DNA from: Bradyrhizobium betae
Lineage (GTDB): Bacteria > Pseudomonadota > Alphaproteobacteria > Rhizobiales > Xanthobacteraceae
DNA: 64,000 nt
Assembly: GCF_004123905.1 (NCBI RefSeq)
Contig: NZ_MZXW01000053.1
Coordinates: 248,001-312,000 of the forward strand
Direction of reading: 5' to 3'
A program made the position numbers and the translations under genes. Positions 44,875 through 52,818 of this stretch are shown piece after piece. The notes below the pieces were generated by a model. The model was not told the origin of the DNA and made no database searches. It worked only from the letters and a program-made list of their open reading frames with translations. Within the stretch, counting starts at the first letter, position 1; each line of letters opens with the position of its first letter.

Positions 44875-45162
44875 GTCCTGATCGGGTTGGTCGTTGGAGC
44901 CAGAAGGGCGGGCCGGAAAACCTGCGCGCCCCCGCGCCCAGGATCCTGTCCAAGTCCTGTTATGTTAAGTGCCGCAACTTGATGGGTTTTCTTGTCGCTT
45001 TCAAGGCCACGGGCGGTTCTGCCCACCGCGTGGGCAGCTTCTACCACCGCCCCGTGCAGCGGAGAACCCCGTATCATTGACGGCCTCGGACGATTTCGCC
45101 TAATAATCGCCGCCAATAAGGCGCGACGCCTGCAAGCCGAAGGTTCAGTCGAGGTTTTTTGC

Positions 45163-45870
45163 ATGAACAAGGTCTATCCCGACGCCAAGTCGGCGCTCGA
45201 GGGCGTTCTCAAAGACAACATGATGATCATGTCGGGCGGCTTCGGCCTCTGCGGCATTGCCGAGGCGCTGTCCGACGCGATCCGCGAGTCCGGCGTCAAG
45301 GGCCTGACGGTGGTCTCCAACAATGCCGGCGTCGACGGCATCGGCCTCAGCCGCCTGCTCGAAACCCGCCAGATCAAGAAGATGATCTCGTCCTATGTCG
45401 GCGAGAACAAGCTGTTCGCCCAGCAATTCCTCGCCGGCGAGCTGGAGCTCGAATTCAACCCGCAGGGCACGCTGGCCGAGCGCATCCGCGCCGGCGGCGC
45501 CGGTATCCCGGCCTTCTACACCAAGACCGGCGTCGGCACGCTGATCGCCGAAGGCAAGGAAGTGAAGGAGTTCGACGGCGAGAAGTATCTGATGGAGCGC
45601 GGCCTGTTCGCCGATCTCGCCATCGTGCACGCCTGGAAGGGCGACACCGCCGGCAACCTGATCTACCGCAAGACCGCGCGCAACTTTAACCCGATGATGG
45701 CGACCGCAGCCAAAATCACGGTGGCCGAGGTCGAGCATCTGGTTCCGGCCGGTGAACTCAATCCCGACCACATCCACACGCCCGGCATTTTCGTGAAGCG
45801 CATCGTCGAGGTCGGCTCGGCCAAGAAGCGCATCGAATTCCGCAACACCCGCCCGCGCACCGCCGCTTAA
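45163..45870 (+). CDS. scoA: Succinyl-CoA:3-ketoacid CoA-transferase subunit A
   Basis: Transfers CoA from succinyl-CoA to acetoacetate, together with subunit B. It has 235 residues. The glycine-rich segment M-S-G-G-F-G-L-C-G-I-A-E and S-S-Y-V-G-E-N-K-L-F belong to the family I CoA-transferase alpha subunit. The start M-N-K-V-Y-P-D-A follows GAGG; a longer in-frame extension upstream is non-coding in character. Subunit B follows after 15 bases. The role fits ketone-body or polyhydroxybutyrate turnover. Confidence 0.93.
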   Translation: MNKVYPDAKSALEGVLKDNMMIMSGGFGLCGIAEALSDAIRESGVKGLTVVSNNAGVDGIGLSRLLETRQIKKMISSYVGENKLFAQQFLAGELELEFNPQGTLAERIRAGGAGIPAFYTKTGVGTLIAEGKEVKEFDGEKYLMERGLFADLAIVHAWKGDTAGNLIYRKTARNFNPMMATAAKITVAEVEHLVPAGELNPDHIHTPGIFVKRIVEVGSAKKRIEFRNTRPRTAA

Positions 45871-45885
45871 GATCAGGAGAGCCAC

Positions 45886-46536
45886 ATGGCCTGGACCCGT
45901 GAACAGATGGCTGCGCGCGCCGCGAAGGAATTGCGTGACGGCTACTACGTCAATCTCGGCATCGGCATCCCGACGCTGGTCTCGAACTTCATCCCCGATG
46001 GCGTCGACGTCAGCCTCCAGAGCGAGAACGGCATGCTCGGCATGGGCCCGTTCCCCTATGAGGGCGAGGAAGACGCCGACCTCATCAACGCCGGCAAGCA
46101 GACCGTGAGCGAGCTGCCGTCGACCTCGTATTTCTCCAGCGCGGATTCGTTCGGCATGATCCGCGGCGGTCACATGGACCTGTCGATCCTCGGCGCCATG
46201 CAGGTGGCCCAGAATGGCGATCTCGCCAACTGGATGATCCCCGGCAAGATGGTCAAGGGCATGGGGGGCGCGATGGATCTCGTCGCCGGCGTCAAGCGCG
46301 TCGTCGTGGTGATGGAGCATTCGGCCAAGGACGGCTCGAAGCTGCTCAAGAAGTGCAATTTGCCGCTGACCGGCGAGCGCGTGGTCGACATGGTCGTCAC
46401 GGATCTCGCTGTCTTCACCATCGACAAGCACGGCGACGGCGGCATGGCCCTGATCGAGCTCGCCGACGGCGTTTCGCTCGACGAGGTCAAGGCCAAGACC
46501 GAAGCCGAATTCCGCGTCGCGCTGAAGAACACGTAA
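45886..46536 (+). CDS. scoB: Succinyl-CoA:3-ketoacid CoA-transferase subunit B
   Basis: The 216-residue beta subunit. It carries the catalytic glutamate in the motif S-E-N-G-M-L-G-M-G-P, which forms the enzyme-CoA thioester. Other conserved parts are N-L-G-I-G-I-P-T-L-V and M-G-G-A-M-D-L-V-A-G. AGGAGAG precedes the ATG. Co-transcribed with scoA; the GNAT gene follows after 23 bases. Confidence 0.94.
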   Translation: MAWTREQMAARAAKELRDGYYVNLGIGIPTLVSNFIPDGVDVSLQSENGMLGMGPFPYEGEEDADLINAGKQTVSELPSTSYFSSADSFGMIRGGHMDLSILGAMQVAQNGDLANWMIPGKMVKGMGGAMDLVAGVKRVVVVMEHSAKDGSKLLKKCNLPLTGERVVDMVVTDLAVFTIDKHGDGGMALIELADGVSLDEVKAKTEAEFRVALKNT

Positions 46537-46559
46537 GGTCGCAGCAAAAAGGGGCGCGC

Positions 46560-47195
46560 ATGACGATACGGTCTGCGCGTCCCGACGACGCTCATTTCAT
46601 CGCACAAACCATCCTGTCAGCGCAGCGCGGCCACCGGCCGCGCGGCTGGTTCGACGTCGCGCTCGGCTGGCCCGAGGCGGAGTGCCGCGAATTCATCGCG
46701 CGCATCGCGGTCGCGCGCGCGGTGTCGATGTGGCACGTCTCGCAATTCCTGGTCGCCGAGATCGATGCCAGGCCTGCTGCCGCACTATGCGCGCTGCCGG
46801 CGGCCGGCACGGGGCCTGCGGCCTGGCACGCGGTCGAGGAAGTCGCCGCCGAGGCGGGGCTTGCAGCGCTTGAGCTCGAAGCCATCCGGCGGCGCGGCAC
46901 CTACACGCGTGCCTGCTGGGTCCAGGGCGGCGAGGGCGACTGGATGATCGAGCATGTCGCGACGGATCCCGCCTATGGTGGCCGCGGCCTCGTGCAGGCA
47001 CTGATCGCGCACGCGCTGGAGAAGGGGCGGGAGGCTGGATTTGCCCGTGCGACGGTCTCGTTCCTGATCGGCAACACGCCCGCCGAGCGCGCCTATGCCA
47101 AGGCCGGCTTTGCGTTCGCGGGAGAGAAACGCGATCCCGCTTTCGAGGCGATCATCGGCGCGCCGGGCTTCCGCATGTTCGCGCGGACGATGTGA
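46560..47195 (+). CDS. GNAT-family N-acetyltransferase
   Basis: A 211-residue acetyltransferase. The acetyl-CoA-binding motif is V-A-T-D-P-A-Y-G-G-R-G-L-V-Q-A-L-I (about residues 140-156). The C-terminal N-T-P-A-E-R-A-Y-A-K-A-G-F segment is also typical of GNAT. The acceptor is unknown. It begins 23 bases after scoB and may be the third gene of that transcript. The ribosome-binding site is weak. Confidence 0.85.
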   Translation: MTIRSARPDDAHFIAQTILSAQRGHRPRGWFDVALGWPEAECREFIARIAVARAVSMWHVSQFLVAEIDARPAAALCALPAAGTGPAAWHAVEEVAAEAGLAALELEAIRRRGTYTRACWVQGGEGDWMIEHVATDPAYGGRGLVQALIAHALEKGREAGFARATVSFLIGNTPAERAYAKAGFAFAGEKRDPAFEAIIGAPGFRMFARTM

Positions 47196-47243
47196 TGTTA
47201 CCGCGCAGGCGGTGACAGTTGAGAGTCGCGCCCGCTCCCATCT

Positions 47244-47323
47244 CGTCATTGCGAGGAGCCCTTGCGACGAAGCAATCCAGACTGTTGAAAGATTCTGGAT
47301 TGCTCCGCTTCGTCGCAATGACG
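47244..47323. repeat. Palindromic repeat with CGTCATTGCGA ends
   Basis: An 80-base element whose arms read CGTCATTGCGAGGAG...GCGACGAAGCAATCCAGA and TCTGGATTGCTCCGCTTCG...CGCAATGACG, so it can fold into one long hairpin. I recall this element in many bradyrhizobial intergenic regions. It sits in the 292-base gap between the GNAT gene and hemN, which otherwise shows no gene. Confidence 0.85.
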
Positions 47324-47487
47324 GGGTCTGAGGCGCCGCCGTCGTTCTTCAACATTGACGCCATCATCGGCCAGATCCGGCGCCCGGACTTTGAGCGAGC
47401 GCAAGGTCGCTGGTCCGAAAACGGGTAGTCCAATGCCATCCGGAATTTGCCGCGTCGCGCCGCGGCATGAATACGAATGGGTAAGAT

Positions 47488-48840
47488 ATGAGGACTGACC
47501 TCGCAGCGAGCTACGGCGAAGAACGCCTGCCGCGCTACACGAGCTATCCGACCGCGCCGCACTTTTCGCCGGCGATCGGCGCCGATTCCTACGCAAAGTG
47601 GTTGTCCGAGCTTCCCTCCGGCGCCAGCGCGTCACTGTATCTGCACGTGCCGTTCTGCCGCGAGATGTGCTGGTATTGCGGCTGTCATACCCAGATCGTC
47701 CGCCGCGACGAATTGATCGCGGCCTATCAGCGGACGCTGCGCAGCGAGATCGCGCAGGTCGCAAAAACCATCGGCCGCCGCATCAAGGTCGAGCACATCC
47801 ATTTCGGCGGCGGCACGCCGACGATCATGGCGCCGGAGGCCTTTGCCGAATTGATGGCAGAGATGCGCCACGCATTCTTCGTGCTGCCATCGGCCGAGAT
47901 CGCGGTCGAGATCGACCCGAGGACGCTCACGGCCGATATGGTCGAGGCCATGCGGCTCTCAGGCGTCAACCGCGCCAGCCTCGGCGTGCAGAGCTTTGAC
48001 CCGATCGTGCAGCGCGCGATCAACCGCGTGCAGAGTTTTGAGCAGACGGCGTCCGTCGTCGGCATGCTCCAGCGCGCCGGCGTCAACGGCATCAACTTCG
48101 ATCTCATCTATGGACTGCCGCACCAGACCGTCGCGTCCTGCCTGGCCACCGTGCGGCGCTCGCTTGAGCTCGGGCCCGACCGCTTCTCGGTGTTCGGCTA
48201 TGCGCATGTGCCCGCTTTCAAGAAGCACCAGCGCATGATCGATGAGAAGCACCTGCCGGATGGCCTCGCGCGGCACGATCAGGCCTGCGCGATCGCCGAT
48301 GCGCTGAAGGAGGCTGGCTACGTTCAGATCGGGCTCGATCATTTCGCGCGTCCCGACGACGCCATGGCCGTAGCCTTCGAGGACCGGACGCTGCGCCGTA
48401 ATTTCCAGGGCTACACCACCGACAGAGGTGAGGTGCTGCTCGGCTTTGGTGCGAGCGCGATCGGACATCTGCCGCAGGGCTATGTCCAGAACGAGGTGCA
48501 GATCGGGGCCTATGCGCAGAGCATCGCCGCCGGCGGCCTGGCCATCGTGAAGGGTTATGGGCTCACCGACGACGACCGGCTGCGCGCCGACATCATCGAG
48601 CGCATCATGTGCGAGTTCAGCGCCGATCTCGGCGACATCTGTGCGCGCCACGGCGCAGAGGCCGAGACGATGTTGCAATCGGCGTCGCGCCTGAAGCCGC
48701 TGATCTCGGACGGCGTCGTGAAGCTTGACGGCGACCGGCTCGCGGTCGCGACCGACGCGCGCTTCCTGGTTCGCAGCGTTGCGGCCGCATTCGATGCGCA
48801 TCTGGATCCGGGGAAGCAATTGCACAGCCGTGCGGTGTAG
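47488..48840 (+). CDS. hemN: Oxygen-independent coproporphyrinogen III oxidase
   Basis: A radical-SAM enzyme that makes protoporphyrinogen IX without oxygen. It has 450 residues. The cluster motif is C-R-E-M-C-W-Y-C-G-C (CX3CX2C plus the adjacent Cys). The N-terminal segment R-Y-T-S-Y-P-T-A-P-H-F and the G-G-G-T-P-T motif are typical of true HemN rather than HemW. No TTGAT-N4-ATCAA (Fnr/FixK) box is visible in the upstream gap. It is next to a Crp/Fnr remnant and nnrS, a low-oxygen/NO-related context. Confidence 0.94.
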   Translation: MRTDLAASYGEERLPRYTSYPTAPHFSPAIGADSYAKWLSELPSGASASLYLHVPFCREMCWYCGCHTQIVRRDELIAAYQRTLRSEIAQVAKTIGRRIKVEHIHFGGGTPTIMAPEAFAELMAEMRHAFFVLPSAEIAVEIDPRTLTADMVEAMRLSGVNRASLGVQSFDPIVQRAINRVQSFEQTASVVGMLQRAGVNGINFDLIYGLPHQTVASCLATVRRSLELGPDRFSVFGYAHVPAFKKHQRMIDEKHLPDGLARHDQACAIADALKEAGYVQIGLDHFARPDDAMAVAFEDRTLRRNFQGYTTDRGEVLLGFGASAIGHLPQGYVQNEVQIGAYAQSIAAGGLAIVKGYGLTDDDRLRADIIERIMCEFSADLGDICARHGAEAETMLQSASRLKPLISDGVVKLDGDRLAVATDARFLVRSVAAAFDAHLDPGKQLHSRAV

Positions 48841-48843
48841 TTT

Positions 48844-49104
48844 TCACCTCTGCTCGCCTGCGGGGAGAGGCATAGGCCGCCAGGCCGAAATTGGCCAGAT
48901 CAGCACGACGCTGTCTTCGACCGCCATCGCGGTCGCCGGATAATGCGCAGCGCCAATCGCCATCGCGAGGCCAAAGGTTTCGCCGGGCGCGACATAGCGC
49001 AACACGATCTGCTCGCCGGTCGGCGTGGTCTTGGCCGCGCGGACATGGCCGTGCAGCAGCAGATGTTTGCGATAGCGCAAAACGGGCCGGCCGGACGGCA
49101 GTAT
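48844..49104 (-). pseudogene. Remnant of a Crp/Fnr-family regulator (NnrR-like)
   Basis: The frame encodes only the cyclic-nucleotide-binding-fold part of a Crp/Fnr protein: L-L-L-H-G-H-V-R-A-A-K-T-T-P-T-G-E-Q-I-V, then Y-V-A-P-G-E-T-F-G-L-A-M-A-I. The first ~30 residues of a normal protein are absent and the whole C-terminal helix-turn-helix is missing. There is no start codon with a ribosome-binding site. In denitrifying alphaproteobacteria an NnrR-type regulator often accompanies nnrS and hemN, so this is probably its decayed copy (inference). Confidence 0.75.
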
Positions 49105-49141
49105 TTTCCAGACAACAGTCCGAATTCACAGGAGTTGCCCC

Positions 49142-50353
49142 ATGGCTGGCACCCGAACCCGCAATTTTGAAGGCTGGCCGCTGTTTGCGAACAGCTTTCG
49201 GCCCTTTTTCCTGCTCGCCGCTATCCAGGCGGGGCTGTCGATCCTAGTCTGGTTGCCGATGTTCTATGGCGAATTGTCGGTGACATCGGCCTTCGCGCCA
49301 CGCGACTGGCACGTCCACGAGATGCTTTATGGCTTCCTGCCGGCCGTCATCACCGGATTCCTGTTCACGGCGATCCCGAACTGGACCGGGCGGCTGCCGA
49401 TCCAGGGGACCTCGCTGGGGGCGCTGCTGGTGGTCTGGCTCGCCGGGCGCGCCGCAGTGACGCTGTCCGCCGAGATCGGTTGGGCGTTTGCGCTGGTCGT
49501 CGATGCCGCCTTCCTGGCGCTGGTCGTCGCGGCCGCCACGCGCGAGATCATCGCGGGCGGTAACTGGCGCAACCTACCCGTCGTGGTGCTCGTACTGGTG
49601 CTGCTCGCGGGCAATGTCGGCTTCCATCTCGAAGCGCATTACGAAGGCGCGGCCGATGTCGGCATCCGCGTCGGCGTCAGTGTGGTTGTGGTGATGATCT
49701 CGCTGATCGGCGGCCGCATCATCCCGAGCTTCACCCGCAACTGGCTGGTCAAGTTCAATCCCGGCCGCCTGCCGGTGCCGTTCGGGCGCTTCGACGGCGC
49801 GGTGATCGGATTGAGCGCGCTGGCGCTGATCGCATGGATCGTGGCGCCGCTGAACACGATCACCGGTGCGGTGATGGCGCTTGTCGGCGCGCTGCATCTG
49901 GTCCGGCTGGCGCGCTGGGCCGGTGACCGCACCATGCGCGAGCGGCTGCTCGTGATCCTTCACATCGGCTACACCTTCGTGCCATCAGGCTTCCTGCTGA
50001 ACGCCTTGGCCGGCTTCGGCGTGCTGCCGCCGAGTGCGGGCATTCACGCCTGGATGACGGGGGCTGCCGGAATCATGACGCTCGCGGTGATGACGCGCGC
50101 AAGCCTCGGCCATACCGGACAGGCGCTGACGGCCTCACCGGCGACCCAAGGCATCTATGTCGCAATCATCGTCGCGGCGCTGGCACGGGTCGCGGCCGTG
50201 GTGTTGCCGGCCCATAGCGATGCGCTGCTGCACATCGCGGCCTGCGGCTGGATCGTCGCGTTCCTCGGGTTTGCGGTCGCATTCGGCCCGCTGCTCGCCG
50301 GCAGACCCCGGCGCGCACTCGCGATCATCGGCGTGCCGGTCCCGGCACGCTAA
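49142..50353 (+). CDS. nnrS: NnrS family membrane protein
   Basis: A haem- and copper-containing membrane protein linked to relief of nitric-oxide stress (family knowledge). It has 403 residues and about twelve transmembrane helices. Characteristic parts are F-R-P-F-F-L-L-A-A near the N-terminus, W-H-V-H-E-M-L-Y-G-F, A-I-P-N-W-T-G-R and G-G-R-I-I-P-S-F-T-R-N-W-L. The His residues in W-H-V-H-E are likely metal ligands. CAGGAG precedes the ATG. It is next to a truncated Crp/Fnr regulator and hemN. Confidence 0.93.
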   Translation: MAGTRTRNFEGWPLFANSFRPFFLLAAIQAGLSILVWLPMFYGELSVTSAFAPRDWHVHEMLYGFLPAVITGFLFTAIPNWTGRLPIQGTSLGALLVVWLAGRAAVTLSAEIGWAFALVVDAAFLALVVAAATREIIAGGNWRNLPVVVLVLVLLAGNVGFHLEAHYEGAADVGIRVGVSVVVVMISLIGGRIIPSFTRNWLVKFNPGRLPVPFGRFDGAVIGLSALALIAWIVAPLNTITGAVMALVGALHLVRLARWAGDRTMRERLLVILHIGYTFVPSGFLLNALAGFGVLPPSAGIHAWMTGAAGIMTLAVMTRASLGHTGQALTASPATQGIYVAIIVAALARVAAVVLPAHSDALLHIAACGWIVAFLGFAVAFGPLLAGRPRRALAIIGVPVPAR

Positions 50354-50457
50354 AATTTTCTCCGGCGTAACAAGCGCCGCCATCGATCCGAAACTATCAT
50401 TCGAGGTGCGCCTGCTGCTAGCCTGGCGTGGAAACACGATTGAGGAATGGATCGAAA

Positions 50458-50775
50458 ATGATCGGCGAAGTCGTTGTGATCGGAGGCCTGAATTTGCGGG
50501 ATGGCGTCTCGCTCGAGGAGTATGACCGGCTGGGCGAGCGCATGTACAATATTGTCAGCAGCCTTCCAGGCTTTCTGTCGGTCAAGTCGTTCAAGGCCGA
50601 CGATGGCGAGGAGCTGACCGTGTTTCGCTTTGCGTCGGAGGCGGCACTCGAAGCCTGGCGGACTCATCCGGAGCACGTCGAGACCATGAAACGGGGGCAT
50701 GCCGAATTCTATGCGAGCGGCTTCCTGCAAATCTGCAAGGTCATCCGCGAAGTCGGCCCCTTTGAGCACGCCTGA
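50458..50775 (+). CDS. Small monooxygenase-fold protein (ABM family)
   Basis: A 105-residue protein with the dimeric alpha-beta-barrel pattern: Y-D-R-L-G-E-R-M-Y-N-I-V, L-P-G-F-L-S-V-K-S-F, F-R-F-A-S-E-A-A-L-E-A-W-R-T-H-P-E-H. This is typical of antibiotic-biosynthesis-monooxygenase-like proteins. TGAGGAA lies before the ATG at 50458. The substrate is unknown. It is convergent with the AraC regulator at 50790. Confidence 0.83.
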   Translation: MIGEVVVIGGLNLRDGVSLEEYDRLGERMYNIVSSLPGFLSVKSFKADDGEELTVFRFASEAALEAWRTHPEHVETMKRGHAEFYASGFLQICKVIREVGPFEHA

Positions 50776-50789
50776 TCTACGGATCGCGC

Positions 50790-51827
50790 CTAAGCCGCGC
50801 TGGCCGACGGCACGCCGCGGGCCCTCGCCAGCGGCCGCACGCCCTTGCGCCATGCGCTGATGCTGCAGCCGAAGCGGCCCCTGAACCAGCGGGCCATCGC
50901 GCTTTGCGCGGAGAAGCCGAGCTGCGCGGCGATATCTGACAGCGGCCGGTCGGGATCGTCGATCAACTGGATCACGAGATCGGCGCGCTGTGCGTCGAGA
51001 ATGGCCGAGAAGCTGGTGCCGGCCTCGGCCAAATGCCGGTGGATGGTACGGCGGGTGCAGGCGAGATGCTCGGCGACGCGCTCGACCGTGCAGTCGCCGG
51101 TGGCGAGCAGGCTGCGCACGACCTCGTCGACCTTCCCCTCCCAGCTCGCCGGCCGGGTCTCGATCGCCTCGATCCGCTTGCGCAGATAGCTCGCGATCAG
51201 CGGGTGCGCGCTCGGGATCCGGCGCTCCATGTCATGCGCCGACAGCAGGATCGCATCGTCCTCGGCGTTGAACGTCACGCGGCAGCCGAAGAAGTCGCGA
51301 TAGCGCTTGCGGTCGTGCGGCGGCGGATAATGCAGACGCACCTCCAGCGGCCGCCAATCGCTGCCGAACAGCGACTGGATGATGCGGTGGATGCTGCCCA
51401 GCGCCATGTCGATCGACTGCCGCGGCGCGGTGGGCTGCCGGCCGCGTAGATGCAGCGTGATGGTCACCGTCTGCTTGCTGCGGGAGACGTCGAGCTTCAT
51501 GCCGTCGTGATGGATGTGAATGAATCGCGAGAACGCGTCGATCGCTTCGCCGACGGTTGCCTGTTCGCGCACGATCAGGCCGACCGCGCCGAAATTGGTC
51601 AGCCCGCCGTGCTCGGCGAGCCGCAAGCCGAAATCTTCGGCACCGGACGCCTCTGCTGACAATTCGAGCAGCCGACGCAGGCCAGAGACCGCAATGGGCG
51701 TATCCGGCTTGTCGAGGACGGTCAGCGGCAGCCTGACCTTGCGCATCATCTGTCTGGGGTCGAGCCCGACCGACCGGGCGACCTCCGGGTAACAACTCAA
51801 GCCTGCGCTGCGAATGAGGTCGGTCAT
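50790..51827 (-). CDS. AraC-family regulator (OruR/ArgR-like layout)
   Basis: A 345-residue regulator with an N-terminal Arabinose_bd-like domain (about 15-200) and two C-terminal AraC helix-turn-helix units. The second unit shows L-S-D-I-A-A-Q-L-G-F-S-A-Q-S-A-M-A-R-W-F. The ATG at 51825-51827 is preferred; a TTG at 51845 has no ribosome-binding site. The target is unknown; the convergent small monooxygenase is the nearest metabolic gene. Confidence 0.88.
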   Translation of the reverse strand: MTDLIRSAGLSCYPEVARSVGLDPRQMMRKVRLPLTVLDKPDTPIAVSGLRRLLELSAEASGAEDFGLRLAEHGGLTNFGAVGLIVREQATVGEAIDAFSRFIHIHHDGMKLDVSRSKQTVTITLHLRGRQPTAPRQSIDMALGSIHRIIQSLFGSDWRPLEVRLHYPPPHDRKRYRDFFGCRVTFNAEDDAILLSAHDMERRIPSAHPLIASYLRKRIEAIETRPASWEGKVDEVVRSLLATGDCTVERVAEHLACTRRTIHRHLAEAGTSFSAILDAQRADLVIQLIDDPDRPLSDIAAQLGFSAQSAMARWFRGRFGCSISAWRKGVRPLARARGVPSASAA

Positions 51828-52027
51828 GTGACCTGTTCCCGTCAATCATTCCGGCAGATGTCCCCAAATGTAAAGTTTCTGTCCCGATCCGTCAAATCCG
51901 GGAACAGCGTGGAACATACATAAGGAAGACCGAAGCACAGGCGTGAATGCCGTGCTCATGGACGGCGGGCGCGATGGAGCCCCGGCCGTCTCCTTTCATT
52001 TGACCAAGACATTGCTGGATCGGGATT

Positions 52028-52648
52028 ATGCCGGGGAACATGCTTTCCAAGGGTGAGGTGTTCGTCATTGAAACTGACGCCGCCTCCCGCGAACAACTTT
52101 CAAGCGCGCTCCAACAGAGCGCCTATGACATGATCTGCTTCGCCGATGGCGCTTCGCTGTTGTCGGAAGCCAAGGCGCGGATGCCGGCCTGCGTGCTGCT
52201 GGAGATGCCGCCGGATCGCTCCGCCCTCGACGTGCTCAGGCGGTTGCGCGAGGACAATTGCATGGCGCCGGTCCTGGTGACGTCGGCGAACGGCAGCATC
52301 GCCATGGCGGTCGACGCGATCAAGAGCGGCGCGGCCGACTTCATCGAAAAGCCGTTCCGCACCCGCGACATCGTCGACCGGATCGATGCCGCCATCGACG
52401 AGGTCGCGCAGCCCGGCGCGAGCCGGCAGCGCTGGCTGCCCGGCTGTGAACCCCTGACGGGGCGCGAAGGCGACGTGCTCGAGCATCTTGCTGCCGGCTT
52501 GACCAACAAGGAGATCGCCCGGCGCATGCATCTCAGTGCGCGGACGGTCGAGGGCTACCGTGCCGGCATTTTGAAGAAGGCCGGCGCCAAGAACGTGACA
52601 GATCTGCTCCGCCGCATCTTCGGTCAGGGTTCGCCTACCCAAATGTAA
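52028..52648 (+). CDS. LuxR/FixJ-type regulator with degenerate receiver domain
   Basis: A 206-residue protein with the FixJ layout. The receiver-like domain (about 8-125) keeps V-T-S-A-N-G and the conserved Lys in E-K-P-F (Lys108), but the phospho-acceptor strand reads C-V-L-L-E-M-P-P, with Glu59 in place of Asp and one residue missing in the loop. The acidic pocket is I-E-T-D. The C-terminal LuxR helix-turn-helix is intact (L-T-N-K-E-I-A-R-R-M-H-L-S-A-R-T-V-E-G-Y). It probably acts without classical phosphorylation (inference). No kinase is adjacent. Confidence 0.88.
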   Translation: MPGNMLSKGEVFVIETDAASREQLSSALQQSAYDMICFADGASLLSEAKARMPACVLLEMPPDRSALDVLRRLREDNCMAPVLVTSANGSIAMAVDAIKSGAADFIEKPFRTRDIVDRIDAAIDEVAQPGASRQRWLPGCEPLTGREGDVLEHLAAGLTNKEIARRMHLSARTVEGYRAGILKKAGAKNVTDLLRRIFGQGSPTQM

Positions 52649-52818
52649 CGTTCAGCCGCGGGACGACGACACGTTCCGCGGCCATGGCGTCGCCGCAGCG
52701 GCGCCCCACGGAAACCCCAATCGAACCAGTTCCTTCCCTGCCGCGTCCAACCATGTTGGCGAGGCATTTGATCGCGCGTCCGGCTGGCGGCGTAGCGATA
52801 TCGGCAGGAGGGACTTTT

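Noticed and set aside
47196..47487. Possible Fnr/FixK box before hemN
   Set aside because: I looked for TTGAT-N4-ATCAA and found no acceptable match in the leader.
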